A stretch of DNA of 64,000 nt, taken from Chitinophagaceae bacterium (lineage in GTDB: Bacteria > Bacteroidota > Bacteroidia > Chitinophagales > Chitinophagaceae). The translations under genes and the position numbers were made by a program. The DNA is taken from positions 62,001 to 126,000 of the forward strand of contig JAHBTK010000001.1 in assembly GCA_019638625.1 (NCBI GenBank), written 5' to 3'. Of this stretch, positions 44,547-53,419 are shown in pieces. A model generated the notes under the pieces. The model saw nothing but the letters and a program-made list of their open reading frames with translations. It did no database searches and was not told the origin of the DNA. Numbering within the stretch: position 1 is the first letter of the stretch; the number at the start of each line of letters is the position of its first letter.

Positions 44547-45329
44547 TTAATACTCTACATTAAATTCGGCTGCTGACGGTGCAGACAACAGTTCGTTTAA
44601 AGTGCTGGAAAAGCTGATCGTTTTTTTGTTCTTGCTTAGAACCGGGTTTGTTCCGTTATATTTCTTTATTTTTTTGGGCAGCACCAGGGTGATGGTATAG
44701 CTGGGTGCTCCCATAAATGCAGACATCTGTTGCAGCATCTGCATGGTTGAATCTCCCTCCGGCGTTCCGGTTTTTTCCGGGGACAGCCTGTTGGATATTT
44801 TACCCGGAGCCGCCGCAAAAATATATGCATCGGAAGAAGAGGGCGATAAAAAAGACTGATTGGAGGCAATATCACTTTTTACCGCCTGCTGTGAAGGGTC
44901 TTTTCCATTCGGGTCTATTTTTTTTGACAATTCCATTTTGTCCAGTATGGCCATATAACCGGATCTTAATTCCGGCAGCCGGTTTACATTACTGAACGGG
45001 AGGCTGAAAACCACCTTCAGGACTTTTGCTTCTTCATCCACAAGCATGTGCAGGGAACCATCCCTGATCAGCTCTTTTTCCGTGGCAGTAAGCGCGGTGG
45101 ACGTATCGGCATAATGCTTAAAATAAATGGTAGAATCTTTTTTGTCCGGCTCCTTATTGGCGCCCTGTCCGAATTGTTCCATCATCACCAGCACTTTGCT
45201 CATATCAATGCTGACGGTATAGGTACCGCTGTTGTTCTTGTGGAGTACTATTTTTTCTTCGGTGTCAAGGCAGGAAGTAAAAAAGAAGAGGGTGCAGAGA
45301 GCTGCGCAAAAAATACATTTTTTAAGCAT
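44547..45329 (-). CDS. Hypothetical lipoprotein
   Basis: This 260-residue lipoprotein has a lipobox at Cys20 (FFFTSC). The mature part starts with a beta-rich region (EEKIVLHKNNSGTYTVSIDM), has a helical segment around KVLVMMEQFGQG, and contains a low-complexity region with Ser- and Ala-rich stretches in the middle. The C-terminus returns to beta strands (SYTITLVLPKKIKKY, KKTISFSSTLNELL). I do not recognise a family. It is separate from its neighbours by more than 200 bp on each side. Confidence 0.7.
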   Translation of the reverse strand: MLKKCIFCAALCTLFFFTSCLDTEEKIVLHKNNSGTYTVSIDMSKVLVMMEQFGQGANKEPDKKDSTIYFKHYADTSTALTATEKELIRDGSLHMLVDEEAKVLKVVFSLPFSNVNRLPELRSGYMAILDKMELSKKIDPNGKDPSQQAVKSDIASNQSFLSPSSSDAYIFAAAPGKISNRLSPEKTGTPEGDSTMQMLQQMSAFMGAPSYTITLVLPKKIKKYNGTNPVLSKNKKTISFSSTLNELLSAPSAAEFNVEY

Positions 45330-45412
45330 GTAAGCGTTTTAGTCGGGTAAAGATACGCTTATATCCATTGTATCTAAGCGTCTTCATTGAACGCTATTTT
45401 GCTATTGCCTCC

Positions 45413-45491
45413 GCTGTGCGTGGCGTCCCTGACTGCCGTCAGACAGGCTCGCTGCTGTCTCGCTGCTGTGCGTGGCGTCCTCGCCACGCAC
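45413..45491. repeat. REP-like intergenic repeats with a perfect hairpin
   Basis: GCTGTGCGTGGCGTCC occurs twice (45413-45428 and 45465-45480). The second copy continues into a perfect 10-bp hairpin: GTGCGTGGCG (45468-45477), TCCT loop, CGCCACGCAC (45482-45491). Between the copies are CTGAC-tgcc-GTCAG and two copies of CTCGCTGCTGT. It fills most of the 220-bp gap between two convergent-or-tandem minus-strand genes and is GC-richer than the surroundings. Confidence 0.7.
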
Positions 45492-45549
45492 CCTCTTGTT
45501 ATCGCCTCCGGCGATTGGCTGTTTGCCGCTATCCCGGCATTTTTATGCT

Positions 45550-46320
45550 TTACAGTTCCTTATACCGGATATTCCGGTACTGGATTTTCATGGGCGGACC
45601 CACATGTACCTGGAAGCCTAATAAACCGCTCATTTTCCGGTTCACCGTATCGTCATCTGTCACTTCGCTTGTCAGTGCACCATTGATATAATGCTTCAGG
45701 CTGTTGCCCCGGGCGATTATCCGGATCTCGTTCCAGTCGTTGGACTTAATGAGGGCCTTTAATGAATCGCTGTCTCCGGCAGGCGTTTCCTGTACGGCGG
45801 CGTTCCAGATATTGTGAACAGATTTTCCCGTGTCTGTTGCCGGTAATATTACACGCTGACCGCGGAATGCGATAATGGTGCGTCCGCGTTCTTCATAGTT
45901 CTGACCTGTGTACACATTTCCTCCATCTATATCCGCTTGGTAGCCCTTCAATGCAAAAGGTACATCCGGCACCAGTTCGCTCCGGTAGTTGATGCCGCTG
46001 TTACCGGCTTCCGTAATATTATATTCCGCCACCAGTTCAAAATCTTTGGTTTCACCACCCCGCCATATAATGAAGGAGTTCTTTTTAAGTTCTGATCCGG
46101 GTTTTATTTCTCCCACCAGTACGCCATCCTCTACACGCCACAGGCTCGTATCAGCCTCCCATCCGTTTAAAGTCTTGCCATCAAAAATTTCAACAAATAC
46201 TTTCGCAGAAGCGCCGTCCCCTGCCGTTTCTTTTTTATCCTCCCCGCCTCCGCAACTGACCATTGTAAAGCCAATACCCATTGCCATTAAAATGGTTAAT
46301 GAACTTTTTTTTGTGAACAT
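45550..46320 (-). CDS. DUF1080 (3-keto-disaccharide hydrolase-type) lipoprotein
   Basis: This 256-residue lipoprotein has a lipobox at Cys23 (TMVSC) and one DUF1080 concanavalin-like domain: EIFDGKTLNGWEADTSLWRV, EDGVLVGEIKPG, DFELVAEYNITEAGNSGINY, ALKGYQADIDGG, NEIRIIARGNSLKHYINGAL and GLLGFQVHVGPPMKIQYRNI. This Pfam family includes enzymes that hydrolyse 3-keto-disaccharides or 3-keto-glucosides. It is divergently transcribed from the DUF4432-cupin-isomerase-dehydrogenase operon 288 bp away, which contains the Gfo/Idh/MocA-type dehydrogenase such a pathway needs. The functional link is inferred from that arrangement. Confidence 0.88.
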   Translation of the reverse strand: MFTKKSSLTILMAMGIGFTMVSCGGGEDKKETAGDGASAKVFVEIFDGKTLNGWEADTSLWRVEDGVLVGEIKPGSELKKNSFIIWRGGETKDFELVAEYNITEAGNSGINYRSELVPDVPFALKGYQADIDGGNVYTGQNYEERGRTIIAFRGQRVILPATDTGKSVHNIWNAAVQETPAGDSDSLKALIKSNDWNEIRIIARGNSLKHYINGALTSEVTDDDTVNRKMSGLLGFQVHVGPPMKIQYRNIRYKEL

Positions 46321-46517
46321 GAGTTTCTTTTTTTTAAGTGAAATATGAGCTGCATTGGCTCAGTGGCAGCAATGCAATTATTTTGTATGCTGCAAAGCAA
46401 TGAAATTTATTACAGAACCCAAACAATAATTTTCCTGAAATCTGCTCCCAATAAGCCTTTACGCAAAAAACAGCAATTAACCATCCTGTCGCTCCCTGCC
46501 TTAAAATGTCAGACTAA

Positions 46518-46549
46518 TTTGTTATTTTACACCCCCGCTTGTACATTGC
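46518..46549 (+). promoter_or_regulatory. Candidate promoter of the DUF4432 operon
   Basis: TTTG (46518-46521), a 20-nt spacer and TACATTGC (46542-46549) resemble the Bacteroidota promoter TTTG-N19-TAnnTTTG with two mismatches in the -7 box. It lies in the divergent intergenic region 60 bp upstream of the first gene. Confidence 0.35.
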
Positions 46550-46608
46550 CAAATATTAGCAAATCCGGTGGAACGATACTTTTAAAAGGTGTTGTGCTTT
46601 TTTAACTG

Positions 46609-47715
46609 ATGCAGATATTAACGATGCTTGATAAGAATGGAAATAATATAATTAACGCCGACTGGAAAGATAAAATTTCTTATTACGCCCAACTGGGCGG
46701 CATAGAAACCTCCGTGCTGGATAACGGGGCAGAGCGGGGAACACGTATTGCCTGGGTAAATACCGGCACAGGACTGCGATATAAGATACTCATCGACCGC
46801 GCAATGGACATAGCGGATGCTTCCTATAATGCATTTAATATCGCCTGGATAAACAGGACAGGTGTTCGGCCGCCACAGCCATTTTCGCACAAAGGAATAG
46901 ACTGGCTAAAAACCTTCGGCGGCGGATTGCTCACTACCTGTGGATTGGCGCATACCGGCGGACCGGAGACTGATGAATATGGGGAACGCGGACTGCATGG
47001 AGAGATCAGTAATGTGCCTGCTGAAATCGTCAGCATTGTTCAGCCGGATCCGGCAAACGGTGTGATGGATATGAGCATTACCGGGCTTATCAGGGAAACA
47101 AGAATTTTCAGTCATAGTTTCGAATTGCGAAGAACGATCTCCGGAACCATCGGAAATCCCTGCATACAGATCAAAGACGAAATAGTGAACCGGGGCAACC
47201 AGCCGGCGCCGCATATGATCCTGTATCATTTCAACTTTAGTTGGCCACTGGTGGATGAAGGGACGGATATCCTGTGGAAGGGCAACTGGAAAGCGCGGCA
47301 CGGGGAAGCCGGGGCAAAAATATTCAGACCCGGCAATGCTTTTCAAAAATGCCCCGCTCCATTAAAGGACCACGACGGCGCGGGAGAAGAAGTGGCTTTT
47401 GTGGATATTGACGCGGATAAGAATGGTAAAAGCCTCTGCGGTTTATACAACAGTAAGCTGGGCTTTGCCGTAACCATCGGTTTTGAGAAAAAGAAACTGC
47501 CCTGGTTGATCAACTGGCAGCACTGGGGAAAGAACGAATATGTCACCGGGCTGGAGCCGGCTAATATTCCACCCATCGGTCAGGCAGAAGCAAGGCGCAG
47601 CGGCGAGTTGGAATTTATCGCCCCGGGGGAAAGCAAAACCTATAATCTGGAACTGGAAATAGTTACGGATACAACAATTATTCAATCACTTTTAAATAAA
47701 CATACTGTTCATTAA
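46609..47715 (+). CDS. DUF4432 (aldose-epimerase-like) family protein
   Basis: This 368-residue cytoplasmic protein belongs to the galactose-mutarotase-like DUF4432 family: GAERGTRIAWVNTGTGLRYK, ILIDRAMDIADASYNAFNIAW, FGGGLLTTCGLAHTGGPETD, YGERGLHGEISNVPAEIV, and HMILYHFNFSWPLVDEGTD. Members have the beta-supersandwich of aldose 1-epimerases and act on sugars or sugar derivatives, though reactions are mostly undefined. A start at the second Met (MLDKNG, 46624) is also plausible. It is the first gene of a four-gene operon with the cupin, TIM-barrel and dehydrogenase genes, and starts 11 nt before the next one. Confidence 0.85.
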   Translation: MQILTMLDKNGNNIINADWKDKISYYAQLGGIETSVLDNGAERGTRIAWVNTGTGLRYKILIDRAMDIADASYNAFNIAWINRTGVRPPQPFSHKGIDWLKTFGGGLLTTCGLAHTGGPETDEYGERGLHGEISNVPAEIVSIVQPDPANGVMDMSITGLIRETRIFSHSFELRRTISGTIGNPCIQIKDEIVNRGNQPAPHMILYHFNFSWPLVDEGTDILWKGNWKARHGEAGAKIFRPGNAFQKCPAPLKDHDGAGEEVAFVDIDADKNGKSLCGLYNSKLGFAVTIGFEKKKLPWLINWQHWGKNEYVTGLEPANIPPIGQAEARRSGELEFIAPGESKTYNLELEIVTDTTIIQSLLNKHTVH

Positions 47716-47726
47716 TAACCTTAATA

Positions 47727-48944
47727 ATGATGGAAAAATTAAGCTTAGCAAAGAAAGCGTTGGATCAGGGAAAAGGTATTGTAAGGTTGACGCCTACCTG
47801 GGTTCCCCGTTCCTTTTGTGTACCCGGCAGAAGAATAAAATTACACCCGGATGATTATTATGTTTTGGGTGGCGTACGGGGAGGGATAGACGAAAGATGG
47901 TTGTCTTCTACCACCCCGGCAAAGAACGGGCCGCTTACGGGCATCAATGAGGGATTGAGCCAGATAGTTGTGGAAGACGGTGGAAAAACGGAGCAGGTAT
48001 TGCTGCTGGACGCGGTAAACGAATTGAAAGGACAATTGATAGGCGACAGGATATGGAATGAATACCAGAGCTGGCCGATGTACTCCAAGTTTTTTGATAA
48101 TATGGGTCCCCTGCCGCATCACGTGCATCATAACGACGAGAAGGCGGCGCTGGTGGGTCAGTCCGGCAAACCGGAGGCTTATTATTTTCCACCGCAGTTG
48201 AATAATCATGGTGGAGATTTCCCTTATACCTTTATGGGTATAGCCCCGGGTACCACAAAGGACCAGATAAAGGAGTGCCTGATGAATTTTTCCAAAGGCG
48301 ATAACAAGATCACCAACTTTTCACAGGCCTTCAGACTGGAGCCGGGTACCGGTTGGGATGTGCCCCCCGGTGTGTTGCATGCACCCGGAAGCCTTTGTAC
48401 GTATGAACCGCAAAAAGCTTCTGATGTATATGCGATGTATCAGTCACTGGTAAACGAAGCCATCGTACCGGAAGAGTTGTTGTGGAAGGATACTCCCGAA
48501 AACCGCATCGGGGACTATGATGCATTGATTGAAGTGCTGGATTGGGAACTGAACGTCGACCCGTTTATTTTCCGGAACAGGTTTACACCCCCCGTACCGG
48601 TGTTGCCTTTTGAACAAACCAAGCCGCAGGGTTACTACGAGACATGGATCACCTACAAATCTCCGGACTTCAGTGCAAAGGAGTTAACGGTGCTGCCCGG
48701 CGCTACTGTCACTATAAGGGATAGCGCTGCTTATGGACTTATCGTAATGCAGGGGCATGGCAAATTGGGTGTTTGGGATATTGAAACACCGGCGTTGATC
48801 CGTTATGGTCAGCTTACCAATGACGAGTTCTTCGTAAGTGAGCAGGCGGCAAAAGAAGGTGTAACGATCGTCAACCCTTCTGCTACGGATCCCATTGTGA
48901 TCCTGAAGCATTTTGGTCCACGCAACCCCGATCTGAAACTGTAA
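47727..48944 (+). CDS. Cupin-type metal-binding protein (sugar isomerase-like)
   Basis: This 405-residue cytoplasmic protein resembles class I phosphomannose-isomerase-like cupins. Metal-binding candidates are in PLPHHVHHNDEKA, the KPEAYYFPPQL Glu and PPGVLHAPG, the usual His, His, Glu, His set. The C-terminal 100 residues form a second, incomplete cupin (ELTVLPGATVTIRDSAAYGL, VMQGHGKLGVWDI). It has no signal peptide. Planctomycetes and Bacteroidota carry this protein next to xylose-isomerase-like and Gfo/Idh/MocA genes, as here. Two Met codons in a row leave the exact start open. The reaction is unknown; sugar isomerisation or epimerisation is the natural guess. Confidence 0.7.
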   Translation: MMEKLSLAKKALDQGKGIVRLTPTWVPRSFCVPGRRIKLHPDDYYVLGGVRGGIDERWLSSTTPAKNGPLTGINEGLSQIVVEDGGKTEQVLLLDAVNELKGQLIGDRIWNEYQSWPMYSKFFDNMGPLPHHVHHNDEKAALVGQSGKPEAYYFPPQLNNHGGDFPYTFMGIAPGTTKDQIKECLMNFSKGDNKITNFSQAFRLEPGTGWDVPPGVLHAPGSLCTYEPQKASDVYAMYQSLVNEAIVPEELLWKDTPENRIGDYDALIEVLDWELNVDPFIFRNRFTPPVPVLPFEQTKPQGYYETWITYKSPDFSAKELTVLPGATVTIRDSAAYGLIVMQGHGKLGVWDIETPALIRYGQLTNDEFFVSEQAAKEGVTIVNPSATDPIVILKHFGPRNPDLKL

Positions 48945-48989
48945 TAATTATAGTATAACTTATCTTTAAAAATCAAAATAGTAACGATT

Positions 48990-50015
48990 ATGTCACAAAA
49001 CAATTATCCGAAGCTGCATAATGCTACCTGGCCGGGAGTGGTAGGGAAGGGACCTGATTCAGAACCACCCTTGCTGATAGAAACAATGCTGGCGTACACG
49101 GCAAAAGCAGAAGTGGATGGTGTAAAATTTGATGGGGTAGACGTGGGTTTGTTTGATCCTTCCATAGACCTGAGCGATCCGGATGGACCTAAAAAACTGG
49201 CAGACAAGGTGGCTAAACATAACCTGGTGATAGGGAGTGTGGTGGCGCCTATATGGGGCGGACCGGTGTTGGGCAGTGCCGATGATCGCAAGACTTTCCT
49301 GGAAGAGGTTCGCAAGAGCTGTGTGTTCGCGCAAAAATTAAATGATATTGGAATTCGTAAATATGGGATTGTTCGCATAGACTCGGCCAGCAGCCCGGAA
49401 CAATATGCTAAAGACCCGGCAGGCAGTCAGAAGCTGATCGTAGATACCTTTAAGGAAGCGGCAAAGATTGCCGGAGACCACGGGGAAAAATTGGCGGCGG
49501 AAGGCGAAATATGCTGGGCGGGTATGCATAGCTGGAAAAACATGCTGGATACCCTGGAAGAAGTGAATAGTCCTAATTTGGGATTCCAGGCGGATATGTC
49601 TCATACCTTTTTATACTTGCTTGGATACAATGCTCCCGAGCATCGCATCCTTCCGGACAATTTCCAATGGAACGACCGGGCAGCGCTGGAAGATGGATTG
49701 AAAAAGTTAACGGCTGCTCTCAGACCCTGGACGATAGATTTTCACGTAGCGCAAAATGACGGCACCGTACATGGTACCGGTTCGCATGATAAAACTGGTC
49801 GTCACTGCCTGGCAACCGATCCCAATGGAAGACTGGATGTTGTAAAGGATGCCGGTTGGTGGCTGCGTGATGAAAGTGGAAATCTCACCAAAAAGTTCAA
49901 TCATATCTGTTGGGATGGTTGTATGTTCCCCAACGAGGTGATGCATAAACAACAAACCTGGAACGACATCCTGGCCTTGATGATCAGGGTGAGAGAAGCG
50001 CATGGGTGGAGTTAG
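48990..50015 (+). CDS. Xylose isomerase-like TIM-barrel sugar isomerase/epimerase
   Basis: This 341-residue protein has the TIM-barrel pattern of the AP-endonuclease-2/xylose-isomerase-like group: [67 protein letters not shown] and [15 protein letters not shown]. The Glu, Asp and His residues in EICW, QADMSHT and DFHVAQ are the likely metal ligands. Members isomerise, epimerise or eliminate sugars and 3-keto-sugars. It lies between the cupin (45 nt upstream) and the dehydrogenase gene (83 nt downstream). Confidence 0.87.
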   Translation: MSQNNYPKLHNATWPGVVGKGPDSEPPLLIETMLAYTAKAEVDGVKFDGVDVGLFDPSIDLSDPDGPKKLADKVAKHNLVIGSVVAPIWGGPVLGSADDRKTFLEEVRKSCVFAQKLNDIGIRKYGIVRIDSASSPEQYAKDPAGSQKLIVDTFKEAAKIAGDHGEKLAAEGEICWAGMHSWKNMLDTLEEVNSPNLGFQADMSHTFLYLLGYNAPEHRILPDNFQWNDRAALEDGLKKLTAALRPWTIDFHVAQNDGTVHGTGSHDKTGRHCLATDPNGRLDVVKDAGWWLRDESGNLTKKFNHICWDGCMFPNEVMHKQQTWNDILALMIRVREAHGWS

Positions 50016-50098
50016 TAGTAATAGAGGAAAAGGATAAGATAGTAAGATAGGAAAAAGAGGACTATATCAAATATCAAATCTTAAATTTCTAATTAATT

Positions 50099-51262
50099 AT
50101 GGCAAATAAAAAAGAATTAAGGATCGGGCTGGTAGGGACCGGTTTTATGGGACGTACGCATTCCAATGGGTATCGGAGAGTTCCCAATTTTTTCCCGGAC
50201 CTGGAATACACCCCTGTTTTAAAAGCGGTATGTAGCCGCAATAAGGAAAAAGTGCAGGCATTTGCCGACCAGTGGGGATATGAATCGATAGAAACAGATT
50301 GGAAGAAACTGATCGCCCGTGACGATATTGATGCGGTGGATATTTGCACACCCAACGATATGCATGCGGAAATCGCCATCGCCGCTGCTAAAGCCGGAAA
50401 AATGATTTTGTGCGAAAAGCCCCTGGCACGTACGCTTGAAGAGTCAAGAGGGATGGTAGAGGCAGTGGAAGCGGCAAAAGTAAAAAATACGGTATGGTAT
50501 AACTATCGCCGGTTGCCGGCGGTAACGCTGGCCAAGCAAATTATTGACAGCGGAAAGCTTGGAAAGATATTTCATTATCGCGCCAACTTCCTGCAGGACT
50601 GGACCATCAGCGCGGATGTGCCCCAGGGTGGTACCGCTGCCTGGCGTTTGGATGTGGAAGCGGCCGGATCCGGTGTGACCGGTGACCTCCTGGCGCATTG
50701 TATAGATACGGCTATGTGGCTGAACGGTGGCATCAAAGATGTATCGGCAGTGACAGAAACATTTATAAAGGAAAGGTTTCACCAGTTGACGGGAAAAGTA
50801 GAAAAGGTAGGAATAGATGATGCCTGTATTTTCCATTGTCATTTTGACAACGGTTCGCTTGGACTGTTTGAATCAACAAGGTATGCTCGCGGGCACAAGG
50901 CGCTGTACACTTTTGAGATCAATGGGGAAAAAGGATCGTTGCGCTGGGACCTGCATGACCTGAACCGGCTGGAATATTTCGATCACAATGATGAATCAGT
51001 AGTACGCGGATGGCGCTCTATACACGTTACGGATGGCGACCAGCCTTATATGGGCAAGTGGTGGGTGCCTGGGTTGATCATTGGTTATGAGCACAGCTTT
51101 ATACATCAGGTGGCCGATTTTTTACAATCGCTGCAGGATGGTTCGGAATGTCACCCGACTTTCAGAGATGCCTATGAGACACAAAAGGTATGCGAGGCGG
51201 TTATAGATTCCGCTAACAGCAGGAGCTGGAAGGATACCGGCGTAGAATGGGTAGAGAAATAA
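50099..51262 (+). CDS. Gfo/Idh/MocA-family NAD(P)-dependent oxidoreductase
   Basis: This 387-residue protein has an N-terminal Rossmann fold with [16 protein letters not shown] (dinucleotide-binding GxGxxG), the [18 protein letters not shown] helix-strand, and CEKPLAR, where the Lys is part of the active site. The C-terminal domain has [19 protein letters not shown] with the HxxD catalytic arrangement. It ends [18 protein letters not shown], typical of the family. Relatives oxidise sugars or cyclitols, often at C3. Together with the upstream isomerase and epimerase-like proteins and a DUF1080 protein in divergent orientation, it suggests oxidation of a glycoside. A strong terminator follows. 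Confidence 0.92.
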   Translation: MANKKELRIGLVGTGFMGRTHSNGYRRVPNFFPDLEYTPVLKAVCSRNKEKVQAFADQWGYESIETDWKKLIARDDIDAVDICTPNDMHAEIAIAAAKAGKMILCEKPLARTLEESRGMVEAVEAAKVKNTVWYNYRRLPAVTLAKQIIDSGKLGKIFHYRANFLQDWTISADVPQGGTAAWRLDVEAAGSGVTGDLLAHCIDTAMWLNGGIKDVSAVTETFIKERFHQLTGKVEKVGIDDACIFHCHFDNGSLGLFESTRYARGHKALYTFEINGEKGSLRWDLHDLNRLEYFDHNDESVVRGWRSIHVTDGDQPYMGKWWVPGLIIGYEHSFIHQVADFLQSLQDGSECHPTFRDAYETQKVCEAVIDSANSRSWKDTGVEWVEK

Positions 51263-51286
51263 GTTATTGCATTACAGATGTTTTAT

Positions 51287-51320
51287 AGAGAGACGGTTCC
51301 ATGACCGTCTCTCTTGCTTT
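51287..51320 (+). terminator. Intrinsic terminator ending the DUF4432-dehydrogenase operon
   Basis: AGAGAGACGGT (51287-51297) pairs perfectly with ACCGTCTCTCT (51304-51314) across a 6-nt loop, followed by TGCTTT. It begins 25 nt after the dehydrogenase stop codon. Confidence 0.8.
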
Positions 51321-51427
51321 AAGGAATTGCCGGCTCAGCAGGATGCCGCAGCAGGGTATTTTCGTCACCAATAACTTAGCTTTGCAGATACCTTACAGCT
51401 CAATTTTACGTTTCAGCGAAAAACACT

Positions 51428-52121
51428 ATGACTATAAAAAAGATACTCCTGCTGCCGGTAAAAATATTTCTGGCAATCCTGGCATTTCTGCTGGTATATG
51501 CGCTGGCTGTGTGGTTGCTCCCCTATATTTCTGTAAATAAGAATGCCGGTCAAACCGGAACCCGGGATATCAGCATCTATATCAGGACCAATGGCGTGCA
51601 TACTGATATTGTGATGCCGGTGAAAAGCCCGCAAATGGATTGGTCAACCCTGATAAAATATGAAGATACCGATTCAAAAGACTCAAGCCTGCCCTATGTG
51701 GGTGTCGGATGGGGTGATAAGGTTTTACCTGCAGACACCGGAGTGGAAGGACCTGAAATTCAGTGTGGCGTTCAGAGCGATGTTTCACCTGAGTTCTTCG
51801 GCCTTACACGCCACCTTTTATAAGGACATTATCACCGGGGATGACTGCAGGGAAATAAAGATCAGTTACGCGGAGTATGAGAAGCTGGTTAAGTACATCA
51901 AAAACAGTTTCAAAACGGATGCTGATGGTAACAGCATTCATATTCCCAGTGTGGATGATGGCTATGGTGAAACGGACGCGTTTTATGAAGCAAATGGAAA
52001 ATACGATTTGTTCAATACCTGTAATACCTGGGCTAACCGGGCGCTGAAAGCCTGTGACCGGAAAGCCTGTTTCTGGACCGCGCTTGATAAAGGAATATTC
52101 TATCACTATAGAGAGCAATAG
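51428..52121 (+). pseudogene. TIGR02117-family membrane protein, frameshifted
   Basis: Two overlapping frames together make one protein. The first (from 51428) has a membrane anchor (VKIFLAILAFLLVYALAVWL), YIRTNGVHTDIVMPVK, DSSLPYVGVGWGDK, then goes out of frame. The second continues from FYLQTPEWKDLKFSVAFRAM through ALHATFYKD, ISYAEYEKLVKYIKNSF, and ends with KYDLFNTCNTWANRALKACD and FWTALDKGIF. These blocks are those of the TIGR02117/DUF2459 family in order. The break lies at about 51716-51728, in a run of G and T (AAGGTTTTACC), where a one-base insertion or two-base loss would restore GWGDKGFYLQTP-type sequence. It is either a recent inactivation or a homopolymer sequencing error. No other damage is visible. 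Confidence 0.75.
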
Positions 52122-52292
52122 TTTGGTTGAAAGAGGTTTTTTGCACCGTCATTCCGAGTGCCTAATTAGGGGTCTCAATTATTGAGTCGTGACATGTATA
52201 GAGTCAATGATAATAAGTTGGCTGATCTCCTTTATTTGAGTAATATATCAGGGATATATAGCCGAAGTCACAGTAGTACTAAAGCTTAATCA

Positions 52293-52442
52293 TCCCGCAC
52301 GTGCGGGACGGGGAATTGGGGTAATCCGCCACGGCGGACAAGTTTTTCCCCGGCGCCCGCCCTAACGTACCGTTCGGTACGGGCGGGGCTTTTTGCGCCT
52401 GTGTCCGTCCGGTCAGGCGGATACTTTTTTCCGCAAAAAAGT
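52293..52442. repeat. Cluster of four palindromes, one terminator-like
   Basis: TCCCGCACGTGCGGGA (52293-52308) is a 16-bp perfect palindrome. TCCGCC-ac-GGCGGA follows at 52325-52338. GCCCGCC...CGTACCG-tt-CGGTACG-GGCGGGGC at 52355-52389 forms a long GC-rich stem with one bulge and is followed by TTTTT. ACTTTTTT-ccgc-AAAAAAGT closes the cluster at 52423-52442. Such units are dispersed non-coding repeats in Bacteroidota genomes; the third unit should also terminate transcription. Confidence 0.7.
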
Positions 52443-52613
52443 AGCAGAAAAACAGCAGGGAGTTTTGAATTAAAAGAAAGACCGTGTTTACGGTAACAAT
52501 TCAATATTTCGCCGCACTGCGGCTCGTAACACTAACTATTCCACGTTACTACAAATATTAGTGGTGCGCTGCACCTTTTTGCAGATCGTTGATTAACAGT
52601 AGCTTGCATAACA

Positions 52614-52657
52614 TGTCATTGGCAGCACATCGAGAAATCTCCTTCCTGGTGTATAGT
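52614..52657 (+). repeat. Dispersed repeat copy A (GTCATT...AATCTCCTTCCTGGTG type)
   Basis: TGTCATTGGC through CGAGAAATCTCC and TTCCTGGTGTATAGT recurs almost exactly at 53725-53769 (one base inserted, one changed). It belongs to the widely seen GTCATTNCGAGC-GAGAAATCTC intergenic repeat type. Confidence 0.7.
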
Positions 52658-52813
52658 TTCGAATGCCGTTGTTGGTATGTAGCGTAGTTAATGTGGGTGG
52701 AGTACCAACAACAGGAGCTTGAGGGGGTGTTGCATCAGAATGTTGTTGGTGATGTCAACACACAATATGCTATGCACAGCGCAATGCTACAAGACCTGCG
52801 CCAGAGTGTGAAC

Positions 52814-53419
52814 CTATAACTTAGTCCAATAGGCAGACTCAGGATTGTTGGCAAGATGTATTTTAATTTCCTCTTCCGAACTTGTTACAATCAAGTTGTT
52901 ATTTTCACTATCATACACAAATATCCCTTTGCGATAACATTCCGTTACATCCTGAATTAAATTTTTAAGACTGTCAAAAACTGTAATTGGTTCTAATGCG
53001 AGATAGTCTGTCGTTGAGTAATAGTACAACTTGCCAAACTCTTCAGCAGATTGTTCATCGCAATTAATCAGAAAAAAATCGCTATTACCAGCGCTAAATA
53101 TTGGGAACAGATTCTCGCTCCAATAATTATTGGCAACATAATATCGATAGTATTCTAGATTTTCATCTAAGGAATAAAACCGCCCCAGCATAAATAAACT
53201 TGGATCGATTTTCGGATAAAGCTCAACCTTACTTTTATCTATCCCGCTTTTCCACATATATAACTGTAACAAATATTCAGGGAAAGCCAAACCAATTTCT
53301 TTAAACCTTGATTCTATTTCAAACTCAGATAACCCTGTACCTAAAATCATTAATAACGGAGAGTTGCTCTGCAATAATGCTTTTTCTAATTGTAGGAAAG
53401 TTAAAGGAAATGATTCCAA
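52814..53419 (-). CDS. SMI1/KNR4 (SUKH)-like protein
   Basis: This 201-residue cytoplasmic protein has the SUKH pattern: an N-terminal helix, then SEFEIESRFKEIGLAFPEYLLQLYMWKSG, the GL..P..y..ly.w..G signature, followed by FMLGRFYSLDENLEYY, LFPIFSAGNSDFFLINCDE with the conserved strand, a GKLYYYSTTDYLALEPITVF strand pair and a final helical ITVFDSLKNLIQDV segment. SUKH proteins are often immunity proteins of polymorphic toxins. No toxin gene is adjacent. The gene is visibly more AT-rich than its neighbours and lies between two copies of a dispersed repeat and within an 11-bp inverted repeat, which suggests acquisition by transfer. Confidence 0.7.
   Translation of the reverse strand: MESFPLTFLQLEKALLQSNSPLLMILGTGLSEFEIESRFKEIGLAFPEYLLQLYMWKSGIDKSKVELYPKIDPSLFMLGRFYSLDENLEYYRYYVANNYWSENLFPIFSAGNSDFFLINCDEQSAEEFGKLYYYSTTDYLALEPITVFDSLKNLIQDVTECYRKGIFVYDSENNNLIVTSSEEEIKIHLANNPESAYWTKL

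Larger units (their letters stand above)
52122..52813. other. Gene-free, palindrome-rich stretch
   Basis: No coding region is visible in these 692 bp. Contents in order: a GTCATTCCGAGTG-type repeat end near 52147; a cluster of four perfect palindromes at 52293-52442; GCCGC-act-GCGGC at 52511-52523; a small terminator-like hairpin GGTGC-gct-GCACC followed by TTTTT at 52563-52580; a dispersed-repeat copy at 52614-52657; a 10-bp inverted repeat GTTGTTGGTA/TACCAACAAC at 52668-52712; and one arm of an 11-bp inverted repeat at 52792-52802. Confidence 0.6.
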
